Below are positions 1 through 14,231 of a stretch of DNA of 64,000 nt, in pieces; within the stretch, counting starts at the first letter, position 1, and each line of letters begins with the position of its first letter. The translations under genes and the position numbers were made by a program. This stretch comes from Vanilla planifolia (taxonomy: Eukaryota > Streptophyta > Magnoliopsida > Asparagales > Orchidaceae), in NCBI GenBank assembly GCA_023846275.1, contig CM043865.1, forward strand, positions 30,919,912-30,983,911, given 5' to 3'. Under the pieces are notes generated by a model that worked only from the letters and a program-made list of their open reading frames with translations, was not told the DNA's origin and did not search any database.

Positions 1-3000
1 AATAGGACAATAATCAATCCACTCATATGACCCAATGATGTTGATTAAATGTTCTAATTCATAAAGATAATGACCTGTTGGATGATTACATAGAAATCTT
101 AGGTAGTGTCACAACGATGAACAATATTTTCAACATAAGATGCCACAAAAAGGTTCAAGGTCAATATTCCAACTTTTAATGTAAATTAATCCCCAACACA
201 TTTGTAGATTAGTTAGCTGATATTGAACATTCCTTTGATTAGTATAAAATGAATAAGACCTAATGACTTCTTGTTGAAATGAAGTTGGTGCATGTTGTTA
301 AGCAATATTTTCAAATTGTGCAATAGAACATTTAGTTTATGACCTTTTACTTTGCAGTTGAATGTGGACAAACTAAAGAAGAAATTCCAGCCATTCTTCT
401 ATAAGAAGCAATTAGCAATGCAAATGCTTAATCTTAAGTAGGAATCCTTGAGTGCAAGTGACCACTTGAGTTGTTTTAAAGAATTATTGACTAGTACTAC
501 ATGTAATTGTATGTATAGTAATGCTAACTGGTTTTGAGAATGAGTGACGGTTTTGGATTGGTGACAAAGTTGATCTTCATTCACTGCATGCCTTTGAACT
601 CCATCAAAAAGCTTTGGTGGTAGAGGAATGTCAAACACTTGCATTGGCATGAAAGAATTTCTCTCAAGCAAAGCTTCCTTGATTTGTTTCTTTTGGTAAG
701 ATTGATCAAGAACCACCGTTTCTTATGAGTAATAGTATTTGTCAGTGAGACTTTTTGTCAGTGATACTTTTTCTTCTAAGTATAATAAACCAACTTGTTT
801 CAAGTGTGACACTAAGGTTACCTACAATATCATTAGAGCTATGAAAAAACCTTAAGACTTGTTAAATTGGATGAAGATTCCTGAGAAGATAGATTTTGTT
901 AGTTGTTTGTTAAAAAAAGGATGTCACTAGGGTAGTTTCCTAATGTAGAATTTGTAGGCTTGATAATCTGACAAAACATAATATAGGATAATATATTCCT
1001 TTTCCAATGGTATCATCTTAGGATTGCTGAAGACAAGTCTATGATGATCCATTTCATCTCTTGTTCTCACATTGTTAACGTCTATTTTGTGTCCAAGATG
1101 TTTTTGAAGTTGTTTGTATGCATAGATTTCCTATCTCAGCTGCATCTAATGATGATGTTCACTTTCTTGGTTATGTATAGGAAACTATTTTTAAATTTTT
1201 TGTTATCTACAATGATTCAGTTCAAGGGCAACATGAAAATTCCTTTTGAACTTCTGCATTGTTTTTCTCCTGTTAACTGGAACTGCTGAAACTTTTCTTG
1301 TATGCATTTGCAATGCTCATACTGAAATTCGTTGGAAAATTGTGCTAAATAATGTTGGTTATAAGTCTTTTAATGGTATTCATTTCCAAGGTCAAAAGTT
1401 TAATGAGAGAGATTGTGTTTGTTTGCATGCATTTAGAGTGTTTCTGATAAAACTCCTTTAAGAAGCTCCATGTATGTTCTTTGAACCTTATTGCATAACT
1501 AGAAATTAATGCTTATGCGTTTGAATTAATTGATGGTTTGAGTATTAACCTTATTTTCAATTTTGCAAATATGTTAACTTACCATAACACCTTTGAGCCT
1601 TCGAAGTTTCATTCTTTTTCCTTTTTCTTCTTCCCTGGAATTTCTGTTTTCCCAGTATTAGTAATTTTTCATTTAATTCGATAGTAACAAACAAGGAGGT
1701 GAATGCCACCTTATGAAATGGAGGGCTTGACCTTGTTCCAATGCATTCTGGATTTTTCCTAGTGATATTTATCGTATTGCTTTGAACATTTTGGAGCAAT
1801 GCTGTGATTTTGCACTCAGCAGAGCATAGTTTTCATTAGAACGAAGGAATTAATTGAGAACATCCACAATACTCACATGGAATTAGTAATTTGTGCATGA
1901 CATCATCATCTAAATAGTCTCAAAGTTCTACCACAATTTCGTAGAATTACTTATTTTTTTGATGCATAATAATAGGTTTTATATTTAGTTTATCCTGGGT
2001 ATAGAAACGTGTCTTATTTAGAATATTTGCTTTCTTATTTAGAACATCATTTTTGCATGAATGATTCATTTGTATTTCTTATTTAGAATAATTGTGTGTG
2101 AAATGTTATTGTTGTAATAAGATCTTTGATCTGTAAATAAGGATCTTCCAATTTGCGCAAGTTACAATACTTCTTGCTTTTGCTCTCTTCCCTTCTCTCA
2201 TAGTGTTCTTGCATCACTTAGTTATTGAGAGTAATATGTGATTGTTTTTTTTTCTTCTCCCTCAAATTAATAAATCTGAGAGTAAAATAATTGGGGAATT
2301 TAAATTTTGCAAGTTTCAAGGAAATTTAAGGCTCATCCTTAAACCTATTTGTAAGAATATTTCTCGTGTTTAAGTTTTGACTGAAATCATCCATTTAGAT
2401 ATGATGCTGATTAAAATATGGTTGAAAACTAGGTTTTGGCTAATTTGATAGGTTTGACCAAGAACTAGAGTTTTTGGTTGATTTCAGCCGAGCTGGATGA
2501 AATCTATCAAAGCATCTTGACTGTTTGCTTTTAAAAATAGTTGGCTGAATCTTATGCGATTTAGGCTGTTTGATTTTAAAAAATGGCATTCATATTGGTC
2601 AGCTTAGAGCATGTTTGTTTGATTGATATGAAGTAGGCTAGGTTTTCTTTTTACAAATCATTTGAACTACTTTTAGTTAGCTATTTTGGATTATTTTGGG
2701 TCTTGAGGAAAGAGTTATTGAAAATCACCTCAAACATGCTATCTTTGACAATTCACAAAAAAAAAAAAAAAAGAATAAAACCAACCAAGACTACTTCAAA
2801 ATATTGGGGATTCCTTTTGCTTATGATGAGAGCACTGATGTGCCTAATTAATTGTTTTATGAATTTTATTAGGCATATTCAACTAGGACTTCTCATCATT
2901 GCGCATAAGGTCAAGCTTGATCAATATAGATTTAGTTGAAACTCTATAAAAACTTCAAGCTTGATCAATATAGATTGAGTTGAAACTCTACAAACACTTC

Positions 3001-3683
3001 AATTTTGCATTCATCTACTGTGTGGGTCTAAGAGTAAAAAATGTAGAAGCCTGCTTTAAATTTATCTTTGAATCCCTTCAAAAAGGAATGTTACATATAA
3101 TTCATATTAAAGTTAACCAAACCGAAAGTAAATAACAAAATTACCAAAATGAATGAAATAAAAAATTTGGAAGGTTATCCGAAACAAAAACTAAAACAGT
3201 TATTTTTCTTCAATGTTGTTTCCTAATAACCTAGTAAATTTCAAATTATTTGTCATTAAGATGCTTTAAGGCCGTAATATTGCATAGGTGCTTTCCCTTA
3301 AAGTTCTTAATTATTGGCAACTTTTTTCTTGTTTTGCAGTAACATTTTTTTTGTTGCCACATAACAGCAGTAATCTCAGGTTAATGGACAAAGTTATAGA
3401 AGTTAGAAAGTTTTTATTAGCTGTAATGAATTTGTTTTCTTTCTTTTACTGTTCTATGCGTTATGAACTATGAAATAAAAGCTATTCTTTGCGAAGTTTT
3501 TCTTCAGCTTTATTTTGTTGCAAGTGATATGCCTTTCTTGTGCGTTTCCTTTACAAATTCAATTTTTATGTGGTAGGTATCTAAAAAAAAAGAGAATGAG
3601 AAACTTCACCCAACAGAACCTTAAAATTTTGTTCTGGTTGAATACTGTTGACCTTGGTTTCTTTTACAATATTTATTTAGCAG
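1..3683. other. AT-rich sequence before the first visible kinesin exon, probably intron 1
   Basis: The first recognisable kinesin exon begins at 3684, one base into a codon, so an exon supplying the start codon and the first base of that codon must lie further upstream. I found no exon for a kinesin N-terminus here, so this stretch is most simply the downstream part of intron 1. It is AT-rich and contains short open frames without recognisable domains. The most coding-like is on the minus strand at 399-716. A 44-bp tandem repeat lies at 2911-2998 and an A tract at about 2757-2772. The alternative, that the true first exon is here but too divergent to see, cannot be excluded. Confidence 0.5.
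2911..2998. repeat. 44-bp tandem direct repeat, two copies
   Basis: The segment beginning TCAAGCTTGATCAATATAGA at 2911 recurs at 2955 with about three mismatches. It is a small local tandem duplication with no coding role that I can see. Confidence 0.8.
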
Positions 3684-6600
3684 TGCCTGGTAGGGTTCGT
3701 GTTGCTGTACGTCTCAGGCCTCGTAATTCTGAGGAGCTTGTAGCTGATGCAGATTTTGCTGATTGTGTTGAATTGCAGCCTGAGGTTCCTCTCCCAACAC
3801 GTGCTAATTCACTAATATACTTGATCCTGTCAAGAAAGATATTCTTTTTTCATACACTATACTCAATACCAAATGCTGCTTTACTGAATTTTTACAGCTT
3901 AAACGGTTAAAGCTTCGAAAAAACAATTGGGAGTTGGAAACTTATGAATTTGATGAAGTTTTTACTGAATCAGCTTCCCAGAAGCGTGTGTATGAGGTTG
4001 TAGCCAAGCCAGTGGTGGAGGTGTGATTTATTCTATTATTATCAGTCGTGCTTCATAGTTCTGATCTTTTGTAGCATCTTGGTTCATACCACTTGCTTCG
4101 AGTTTTCAATCCTGGCAATTTGGATGTATTTTAATTGATTACTTCCATTTCATCTGTATGAGAATAATATGTAATAATGTCTTAGATATCTTTCACTGAC
4201 CATGTGTAGAAAATGTAGTTTTGTTGCATTATTCATTTTTTTAATGAAAAACTCCTTAGAGCAACATATTTCTATGTTTTGACCTCTAGAGAATTTAGAT
4301 AAAATATGTTATTAACACTAAATGATTCTGTAGTTCAGTATTATGTAGATATACGATGTTATCTACAGAGTTTAGTTATTTGGTTTTACTACATCTTTAG
4401 ATAACAGTATACATATTGACAATTTTATAAGAGTAAGGTCTAAAAATTGTGAAACCAAATAGTTCAAAATAAAAATTGAATTAAAATGCTTTTACTATTA
4501 CTTGCACTGTCCAACTTCAATGGTGTGGGGTTGTCTAGATTTACTATGATATTGACAATCTGTGAAACACTGGCATGACATTGGGACATGGGATCATGAC
4601 ATGTTAAAACATGGGGATGTGACAACTTTCTAAAATGAAAAACAAAACATGACATGAGATGACAAATAAAAAAGAATATAACTTGCATACATTAAGTAGC
4701 ACAATGAATGGTTCCTATTTGACAAAATATATAAACGTTGAAGTAAACATTACTCAATAGTCAGAATAAAAGATTAGGAATAGTTGTGGGCTTGTTATTA
4801 ATTACTTCTCAATGAGGAGTGATTGGTGTTGAATAGGGAAAATGGGAAGAAAACCTCAAAATGATTAAGGTTGCAATTCTCATATTCAAAAGGAGCTAGG
4901 GCTGTAGTGTCCTCGTGGATAAGAAGGAAGCATGGTTGCTAGAGGAAGCATGTGTTAGTGCAGGAAATGTAAGGAGAATTTTGATGCCAGGATTTTAAGT
5001 ACTTGTGAGGATAAAAAAATACATATCTTGGCTCATGCAGAAACTGGTCTTATTCATCTGAATTTAAATGATTCAATCTTTTTAAGGTATAAGTTGTGTA
5101 CATTCAAGTATCCAATCATTTTTTTTTGCAAGTATTTCGACGTGTCTCAAAGTTTCTGGGCATGTTTGTTAAATATCAAATCTTATCCATAGGTGTATTA
5201 GCTTTAACTTTTTTATTTTATTGTTATATTGACATGTCACATGTATTGTGTCATGGTGTAGTCCATGTCCATGTCCTTAAAAGTGTCAAACATTGGCTTG
5301 ATTTACATGGAGCTGATTGTGCTTGTTGGGTGGTAACATGACATGTTTTTTACAATTGAAGTAAGAATTGATTCTCATTTTGAATTTGAGTTGATGAAGC
5401 TAGCATTACACAATACAGTCTAAGTGGCTAAGTTGTTTTATGATAAAAATCATGCCCGAGTAGACCTATCAGCCTTTGTTTTGCTTTTATCCATAATTTT
5501 GAGCAAAATGAGATAATTAGGTGTATATAATGCATAAAATGCCATAATGTAGGAAGAAGCAACATATTTAGCTTAGTTATTAGGGTGAAGAAGCTCAAGG
5601 GAAAGTATGATGTTCATGTGACGGAATTAATTGAATGGAAAAGAAGAGTGAAGATTATCTATAGGAAGATTATGTAGAGAAAAAGGCTAAGTAAAGAGAA
5701 ATAATAATAAATGTATGAGTTATAAGATAAAACATCTAACATGATATAGGAGTTCATATACTTCATACGCAATTAACCTTAGGTCATTGTAGATAAAAAG
5801 AAATAGCACTTATCCTCGACCAACTAACCACCAATAATTTATTCTTTGCCCTTCCCATCGATCTCATTGTGGTGATGGTAAAACATTTGAAATATAATAA
5901 CTAAATATGTTTGGTCCAATTATTGGCTCAATAAGCAAATCTTTATAATCATTTATTATTAAACATATTTGTTTGGTTATCTTTAGGGCTCAGTTTTCTG
6001 CCAAACCATCGACCACAACTCTTAGGGATTGTCACCTCCTTACGTAGCGTTGTAGTGGTTACATTAACGACAATGGGCGCCTCTCAATACATCATCGGAG
6101 TAACTATGTTACCACACTGATGGTCATCATTACAAACATGAGTAGCCATAACTATCACTGGATGTCGTTGCACCAAATCTCATAATAAAAGCTTGAGCTT
6201 GTGATGACCTGTTGCACACACAACTTTTTTTTTGTTTTATTTACATTTCAAATATATATACAATATTTGACAATCATTTTTCTACACCTTTGTGCATTAT
6301 CCATTCAACAATATTTCTTTATACCTTTTAATATCAAATCATTCACATATTTTTTTATCCAAAATAATATCATGTATCTTAATACAAGTTTAATAATCAA
6401 TTTTTTGATAATAAATCAATTGTAACATTATAAACATTTTGCCAAACCAATAGTTAATTATATATTTATTATTGTAATATAATGCACACTTCATTTGATA
6501 GTATTATTAGTATCGTATTACACATCATGTATTACAAATCATCCCAGTTTATGCTACCTAACTAATTGCAATCTAATGCATAAAACAATAATATGTTTCA

Positions 6601-9600
6601 TGCTATATTATTAACAATATCCAAAGGCATACAATAGTATTTTAATTTTCACAATTCATTATATAACCTATTATATTGAAATAGAATTTACCTATTTCAA
6701 AATTATTGTGCAATCCCCTCCTTTTTATTCGATCTTTGAAATTTCAACCAAGTTACCTCTTTCTCGGAAGAAGCTTCTAGTGCATCTCATTGTTTCAAAC
6801 CCAATCAAGATCAACAAGAATTGATAAGGTTTAGGAAGAATCAAATAGCCGAATTAGAGAGAGTGAGAGTGAGAAGCGAGTGCAAATAAGGTTTAGGAAA
6901 CTCGCAAAGTCACCATGCTAATGTGAAAATCAATTCTCTCTTTCCTCTGCAAGGTGAAGCGATGATAAGTATGAGCTTGAGATTTGAATTACACGAAAAC
7001 TCACTTTGTTGACCAAACATGAGGGAAGGGAAGGAATGCGGGAGATTATCTAAAAGAGATTTAGGTTTAGGTTTTGAATTTTGTTTAAATTTTAAATTTA
7101 AAGGATTCATGATAATTCAAAATGAATTTCAATTGAGGTACTATGGAATTCAAAAGGCACAATGAATTTTTTTTATTTCACAATTTCAAATGTATTTGGA
7201 CACTATTAGTTTGATTTAACCACATTAGCAACTTCAAGGATTTCATATTGTATGCTGATAAAAGTTTTGAATTTTGTTTAAATTTTAAATTTAAAGGATT
7301 CATGATAATTCAAAATGAATTTCAATTGAGGTACTATGGAATTCAAAAAGCACAATGAATTTTTTTTATTTCACAATTTCAAATGTATTTGGACACTATT
7401 AGTTTGATTTAACCACATTAGCAACTTCAAGGATTTCATATTGTATGCTGATAAAAGTTTACGATGGATAATGGAAAATTTTTGTGACTCATGTAATTTA
7501 ATGGTGTTAAAATTGTGAGAAAGTCTCAATCATCCTCTCAATTTTCTAAGAAAGTTGTGTTAACCTTAAATTCTCATGCTTAAGAATATTATTTTCTTTT
7601 TATTTCATTTGTTATATTTGTTACTTGTTGCATGCACATATAACGTTCACAAGCCTTTGTTTTGCGCATAAATGTCCTTTTTTCTGATCAAGTAATCTAT
7701 TTTTGAGATGATCATTGCCACTCCTTACACGTCATTATATTCATAGAATTGTTATGCCCTACTAGTGATATCTTGGTTGTCATATCCAGGCCTTTTATTT
7801 ATTTGTATAGATTTTTTACATTTCTAAACTTAATTATGATGTTGATCTCAAACTTTTTTGCTAGTATGATGGTACATGTAGTTGGTTATTAAAGGGAAAT
7901 GTTTCAATTACCCTTATGTGCTGGAAGTATATTTGAGGGCAAATTTTAAATGGATCGGTTGCGTAGCTTATTTGGAAAAATGTATTTGGAATGTTTCCTG
8001 CTTTGTGATGACTGCTTGCAGACAGTTTTTTGTATTACTTTTATATTCTTTTATTTCTTGCAGCATGTGATGAAGCATCATTTCTTTGTGTAGAGTGTTC
8101 TGGAGGGATACAATGGTACAGTTATGGCTTATGGACAGACAGGTACTGGTAAAACCTTTACTCTTGGAAAACTTGGAGAAGAAGACATAGCAGCCCGTGG
8201 AATTATGGTCCGTGCCATGGAGGATATACTTGCTGACACTTCTCCAACTAGTGATTCTGTATCTGTCTCCTACTTCCAGGTGAATGTTCTTATATCAACA
8301 TATAATTGCTTAATTATGCCACTCTAAACTATGTATCCCGCTGGTAACAGATCAATGTAAAACTTAATTGTAAATGGGTCTCTTGTGTATTTTTTTAATA
8401 ATATTGGTAGGTTTTTCTAGATTCAAAAACAGTTTATAAGCATTGCAGGTACTGTAGCAAGCGACTAACCTTTTGTTATTGAACTTTTCTTTCTTATTGG
8501 AGATTTGGTTTTTTTTTTTTTTTTTTTTGAAAGATAGTTTAAGAAAAAATGATTTAGGAACCCAATTTTTGTATTTATGAAATTTCTGGGTCTATCTAGG
8601 TATTTTTTAAACTTGAGAGATTTACATGTGCAATTATGCAAAAGTTACCCCTATCATCATGCTGTTCATTTGAGAAGTACAACACCAGGTTATACTCTTT
8701 TATTTTAACCCCTAAAATCTAAGTTTACTTTTTTTTTGGTTACAGCTCTATATGGAAACAATCCAAGACCTTCTTTTCCCAGGTAATGACAACATTGCTA
8801 TTGCAGAAGACCCAAAGTCGGGGGATGTCTCAATACCTGCGGCAACTGTTGTCGAAGTTAGAGATCAGAAGAGTTTTTTAGAGCTTTTAAGATTAGGGGA
8901 TGCTCATCGTTTTGCTGCAAATACGAAGTTAAACACCGAATCATCACGTAGTCATGCCATTCTTATGGTGAATATATTTTCTCTTGGATGTGCATAATGC
9001 TTATTCTATGCATTTTATGGGCTATACTGGTGTTGATTTTCTAGCTGTGTTCATCTAGAAAAATAATTTATAAAATGCTGCATCTGTTTGCTGCATTTGG
9101 TATAGGTTCATGTCAGGAGGTCTATCAATGGAAGGAATGATAGTGAGTCAAGTTTTCCTTCTGATAATGGCCAGTCATCTTCCTTGGTCAAATCATTAAG
9201 GCCTCCAATAGTCAGGAAAAGCAAACTAGTTGTTGTAGATCTTGCTGGTTCAGAGCGAATAGATAAGTCAGGTAAGTTTTGTTAAAAGAGTAGCATGTAG
9301 CACATGTTCCTTGTTTGCTTTTAATGTTCCAGTTTTGGGCAATTGCACTGCTATTTTTCCATCATAAAAATAGCCTATTGACAATACACTTGTATGCAAC
9401 TCAAGTGTATATTATAAAATGTTGGAGTTGAATGGAAAACTTCATTCTTAACCGAAGGTGTTCTTTATACAAATATTCTGCAAAAAGCATTTTTTGTGCC
9501 ATATTCCTGTAAAAGCTATTCATATAGTCTTTTGGTTAATGTTTTTTGATTCTGTATTTTGTTTCTTATCCCTTGTTTTATGATTCCCTCTTCATTTCTG

Positions 9601-12600
9601 ATCATATCTTTCCTTTTCATTATTTTGTCTTATGCCTTTAGCAAATTTTATGGACTTCTGACTGACTATTTGATGATCAGTTGTGCAACATATGTTTGAC
9701 GAATGCTGCATCTTGTTCTTGGCTGCAGAGTCACCCAGGATAGTAATGAATCGTTTACTACTTTTGTGTGTGCTTTGAAATGTTTTCTTTTATTTGCTAA
9801 ATTTTAAAAATCACATTATCACCTCTCAAAATTGTATTTCTATGTGCTATAGTTCATAGTGCAATCTCTACTGCTTTCAAAATTATTCTTGGAGTTACTA
9901 CCATTGTATTAATGGTTGTCTTTGGAAGTTACAAATAATATTTTTTTTGCAATTTTCAGGTTATTTAATCCATAATGAACTTTTATTTGAATTGCCCCTC
10001 ATTTGCAAACTTGTATTATTACTGCATTATGTATTTGGAAGTTCGTAAAGCAACACATTTATTGATAAGTTTGTCAGTTTTTAGGACCATCTATGATGTC
10101 TCAAGTATTTAGTTCATTTTTAACTATTTTATTTTTTTTAGGAAGCGAGGGACATATGCTAGAAGAAGCAAAGTCCATCAATCTTTCATTGACTGCACTT
10201 GGTAAATGCATCAATTCTCTTGCAGAAGGTAGTGCACATGTCCCATTTCGTGATTCAAAGCTTACGAGGTTACTTCGGGACTCATTTGGAGGTAAGGGGT
10301 TGAAGAATTTTACTTTGCCTGATTTCTTTTTTGATTTTCTTTCTTTAGTTATATTATGAATATGATAATATTGCTTAACAAACAAGAAAAAGAACCCAAG
10401 TAGAAGATGTATCTTTTTTCTATAAGTGTAATAAGCTATGGATAACTTGAAATTTGTTGAAGAAAATGCATTATATTCCTTATGGTTTTCTATTGTCAAG
10501 GTATCTTTTCTTTTACTTGAAAGATTATGGCAGCTACTCAAAAGATTATTGCATTATATTCAACCTTTGTACCATACTTCTGTCAAGTATGCTTCTTTGA
10601 ATTTTTATTCTCTAAGACATGCCACTAGAATAAATCATTTGTAATTCAGAGAGCTGCTTAATTTTTTCTTGATTAAATTAAAGCTTTTGATGGTAAGTCC
10701 TAAAGTGTATTGCTGAACTCCCTTGGCTTGATTGGTGCTTCAATTCTACATGGGTGATAGGGAAAATGATTTGAGATCTATAAAATGATGCACTCATCAT
10801 TTAATAAAATATAGTTTGTTAAGTATATTTTGGTAGGTCCTTGCTGTTATCGTATTAGCTTAAGTTGGTTTTTCTTTCGCTTATTTTTTTTTTCCTCACT
10901 CAAATATTTGGGATATTAAGGCAAAGGAACCATCATGAATGCTTAATTATTATTGTAATTTTGAGATTTGAGATATATGACTTTAGAACGATTTCATTAT
11001 TGGCATAGTGATTCCTTTTCTGAAATCAATATTGGCATAATATTGTATACTACTAGGAGCCAAGTATTATGAAAAACTATTTAGTTTGGTCCTTCCATTG
11101 AGTTACTTGCCTGCAATGATGAAAACAATGCAAATCACTCATTTATCCTTATTAGTATTTCTTCTAAAATTTGTTTTTTTTTTTCGTACTTAGTAGGAGA
11201 GAATTACTTAAGGATTCATTAGTAAAAAGAGAATTGGGAATGGCGAGGATGCAAAGATTGACAAAGCACAAGAAGGTCAAAAAAGCTTTAGATGCATGAG
11301 ACTAAAGTTCATGTCCTGCTAGATTAGAGCACAAGCAATGGCCTAAGAAACAAGATAAACTTGTGAAAACTCCAATTACGATTTTCTTACATAACTATTT
11401 CTTCTATATGGGGACTTTTATGATGCATGTTTGGTTGCAATTTACATGACCCTATTTCTATTCAACTTACATTTCAAATTAGCCAATTTTTAAATTAAAT
11501 CAACTTATTTTTATCCCTCGAGAGACAACTAAGGGAATAATGTACTTATTAAATTCGACACAACTAAAAATACGAATTAAATATATAGGATCTTAAGTTC
11601 TACTTGTAAGAAAAATTGACTTGATTATTTTTGAGAAAACTTAAGTTATTTGATGATTGTTTATTGATGTTTAAAAAATAGTTATCATGTTTACATAATT
11701 TGTTTTTTTATTTCTTTTCAACATTATCTTTAGCTAATCTATTTTAATGTTAAAAAAATTTAAAATTATCAAATAAAAAAATAATTATTACTAAATCACT
11801 ACTTGTGGCAAGAAATATTTTGTTTCATATTGCTATAATTGTTGATATCTTGATTATTTCATTATGCCATTAAAACAAATGAAATTGAAACCTAAGAATC
11901 TTTAAAAATGTGATTAAGATACTACATGCAATAGAAAATTTATTTGATTGATTGATTATGATATAAGCAATTTTGAATGGTCTAGCTAAACAATTTAGGG
12001 AATTAGTGATCTACATGAATTAGAACCCAATTTTATTTTTTTTAGATGAGCTTTTAAAAATTGATCATTATATAGCTAGATAGAATACATTGGGTAAGAG
12101 GCTACTACCTCCTATAAATCATAGGGAAGATTAGATTGGAATCCATGGAAGGTTAAGATGGTGGTTCCAATGTTTGATGGTGTTTATGACATTAAAAATT
12201 TCTATATTTGTTAGCTCATGTATGCTTGATATAAGATTTAATAATTGTCAAAGAATTAGTTTTATAAAGATGAAAATAATACGTCATGTTAAAATATTTT
12301 TGACTAATACATTAGTTGAGGAACAAAGACTAGGTCAAAGAGCTTTTACTTGGCCTGTGATAAAATAAATATTAAGGTTTAAGTATAAGTATCATGATCA
12401 AAGATTGTATGGACAAATTCATATTTTAAGGTCGAGGAACCCTATTATTGTAGAATGTTTTAGTACCTTTGTGAGTTCAGTGGCCAAAATAGGTTGTCTT
12501 AATATAGATTGGTAGTTGTTCAATAGGTTTAAGGCTTAGATTGAAATTCAAGAAAAAAATAGTTATATATCCTCAATCTTTAAAAGAGATAGGTAATTTA

Positions 12601-14171
12601 GCTTAATTGATAGGAAGATTTAGGAAGCTTATGCCTACCAATAATAAATTTAAAACTCAAAGGTTAGCTCTTGGGGTATCCAAAGCAATCATTAGACTTG
12701 TTCTATATTTATTTTTATCTAGTACTTAGGTCATCAGGGGTATTATTGCACACGACCCCCAAAGTTAATTTGAAAATTGCTATAGCTACAAGAAACCAAA
12801 ACATAAAACGTGTTGATGTAGGACTATCTTAAACATTAGAGAAGAAATTCAACTTGAGCCTAAATGTGAAGAGATTGAGCAAGAAGACATTGACACTATT
12901 CTTATTGATGAGGAAAAACAACGTGAGAATGCAAAAGATTAGTATGTGTCCTTGCATTAAGTGCAAGCGGTATCGGAGGAGGTCTTTGATGTCATATCAT
13001 CTCATAGCCCCGTATCAAACTAGTGCCTATGATGTCCAGCATCTTATGTTGGTGTTTATCACATCTCCTATAATATCATAGCCCAGTATCAAACTAGTGT
13101 CTATGATGCCCAGCATTCTGTGCTGGTGCTCATCTCGTCATGCCCAACATCCTGTGCTAGTGTTTATCACATTTTAAGGGATCACGGGGACAAGTCTAGG
13201 AAAATTTCATGTTCTATTTTTATCTCTTTTTTTCATCAGGGTATTTAATCCTATTATCTTTATCACACAACACATATCATACTATATGCTTATTTTTTTA
13301 TTTTCTTCTTCAAGATATATTACAATATATATTTATAGAACATATGCATCATGAATATCATGTCATATATAATTTAAATCAAATCATACTTACCTACATT
13401 ACAAATAATTAAATTCACTTATCTTTGTTTTAGATGCTCTCTCAATTTCTTTTTTTTTCTTTTCATTTTTTGCAAGCAATTAAATATCTAATCAATTTCT
13501 TACACTTGCATGTATCAACATCAATCAAATGCTGAAATGTAAACTTACCCCTACAAACTTGTTCTTGTCAACCAAAACTGTGCTTTCTTGATTTATTAGT
13601 TTCAAAGCAATTTTTCCTTTGTATAAAAAAAAATCAATTTTCTTATTTTTTTTCTCTTGCAATAATCTACCACAAATTACAACACAATCTCCCTCATTTT
13701 TTTCTTATCATATTTTTCTCTACATTTTATTTTATTTTTGTCTGATTTACTCTTTTTTTTATATATATAGTTATATTTTTTTTTCCACTAGCCGGAGGCG
13801 AAACAACGCTGCATGCTCGTCGGTAGGACCGTATACTGTCAAAAAAATCCACATGCAATGGGAAAAATATGAAAAATCAACAAAAATTATCTTTTCAATT
13901 TTTTCTCTTTCGTGCTTTGAATTGAGGCCCTAGCACTCTTTTTTCCCAATTTTCGACGATGGGAGACCGTTTGGCCTTCGAATGTCGCCTTTTTCCTTCG
14001 TGTCGCCCGTCTAGTGACTGGACCTCACCAATTCGCCCACCCTCCCAAAATCACCGCTCTTGGAAACCTTAAGGCGTCGGGGAAGCCGTGTGTGGGAAAT
14101 GGTTTTCGGGAGATTATGAACCCATTCGGGAAATTTCGGAATATTTAAATCCCAATTTTATTTTTAATTTA

Positions 14172-14231
<60 letters not shown>

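Noticed and set aside
3515..3910. 131-codon open frame starting upstream of the first visible kinesin exon
   Set aside because: It reads through a splice acceptor and the 113-bp intron. Only residues encoded by 3684-3784 match kinesin; the rest is intron translation.
4464..5345. ACATG/CATGT-rich stretches on opposite strands, considered as a foldback element
   Set aside because: Similarity is limited to low-complexity motifs and I could not align extended arms.
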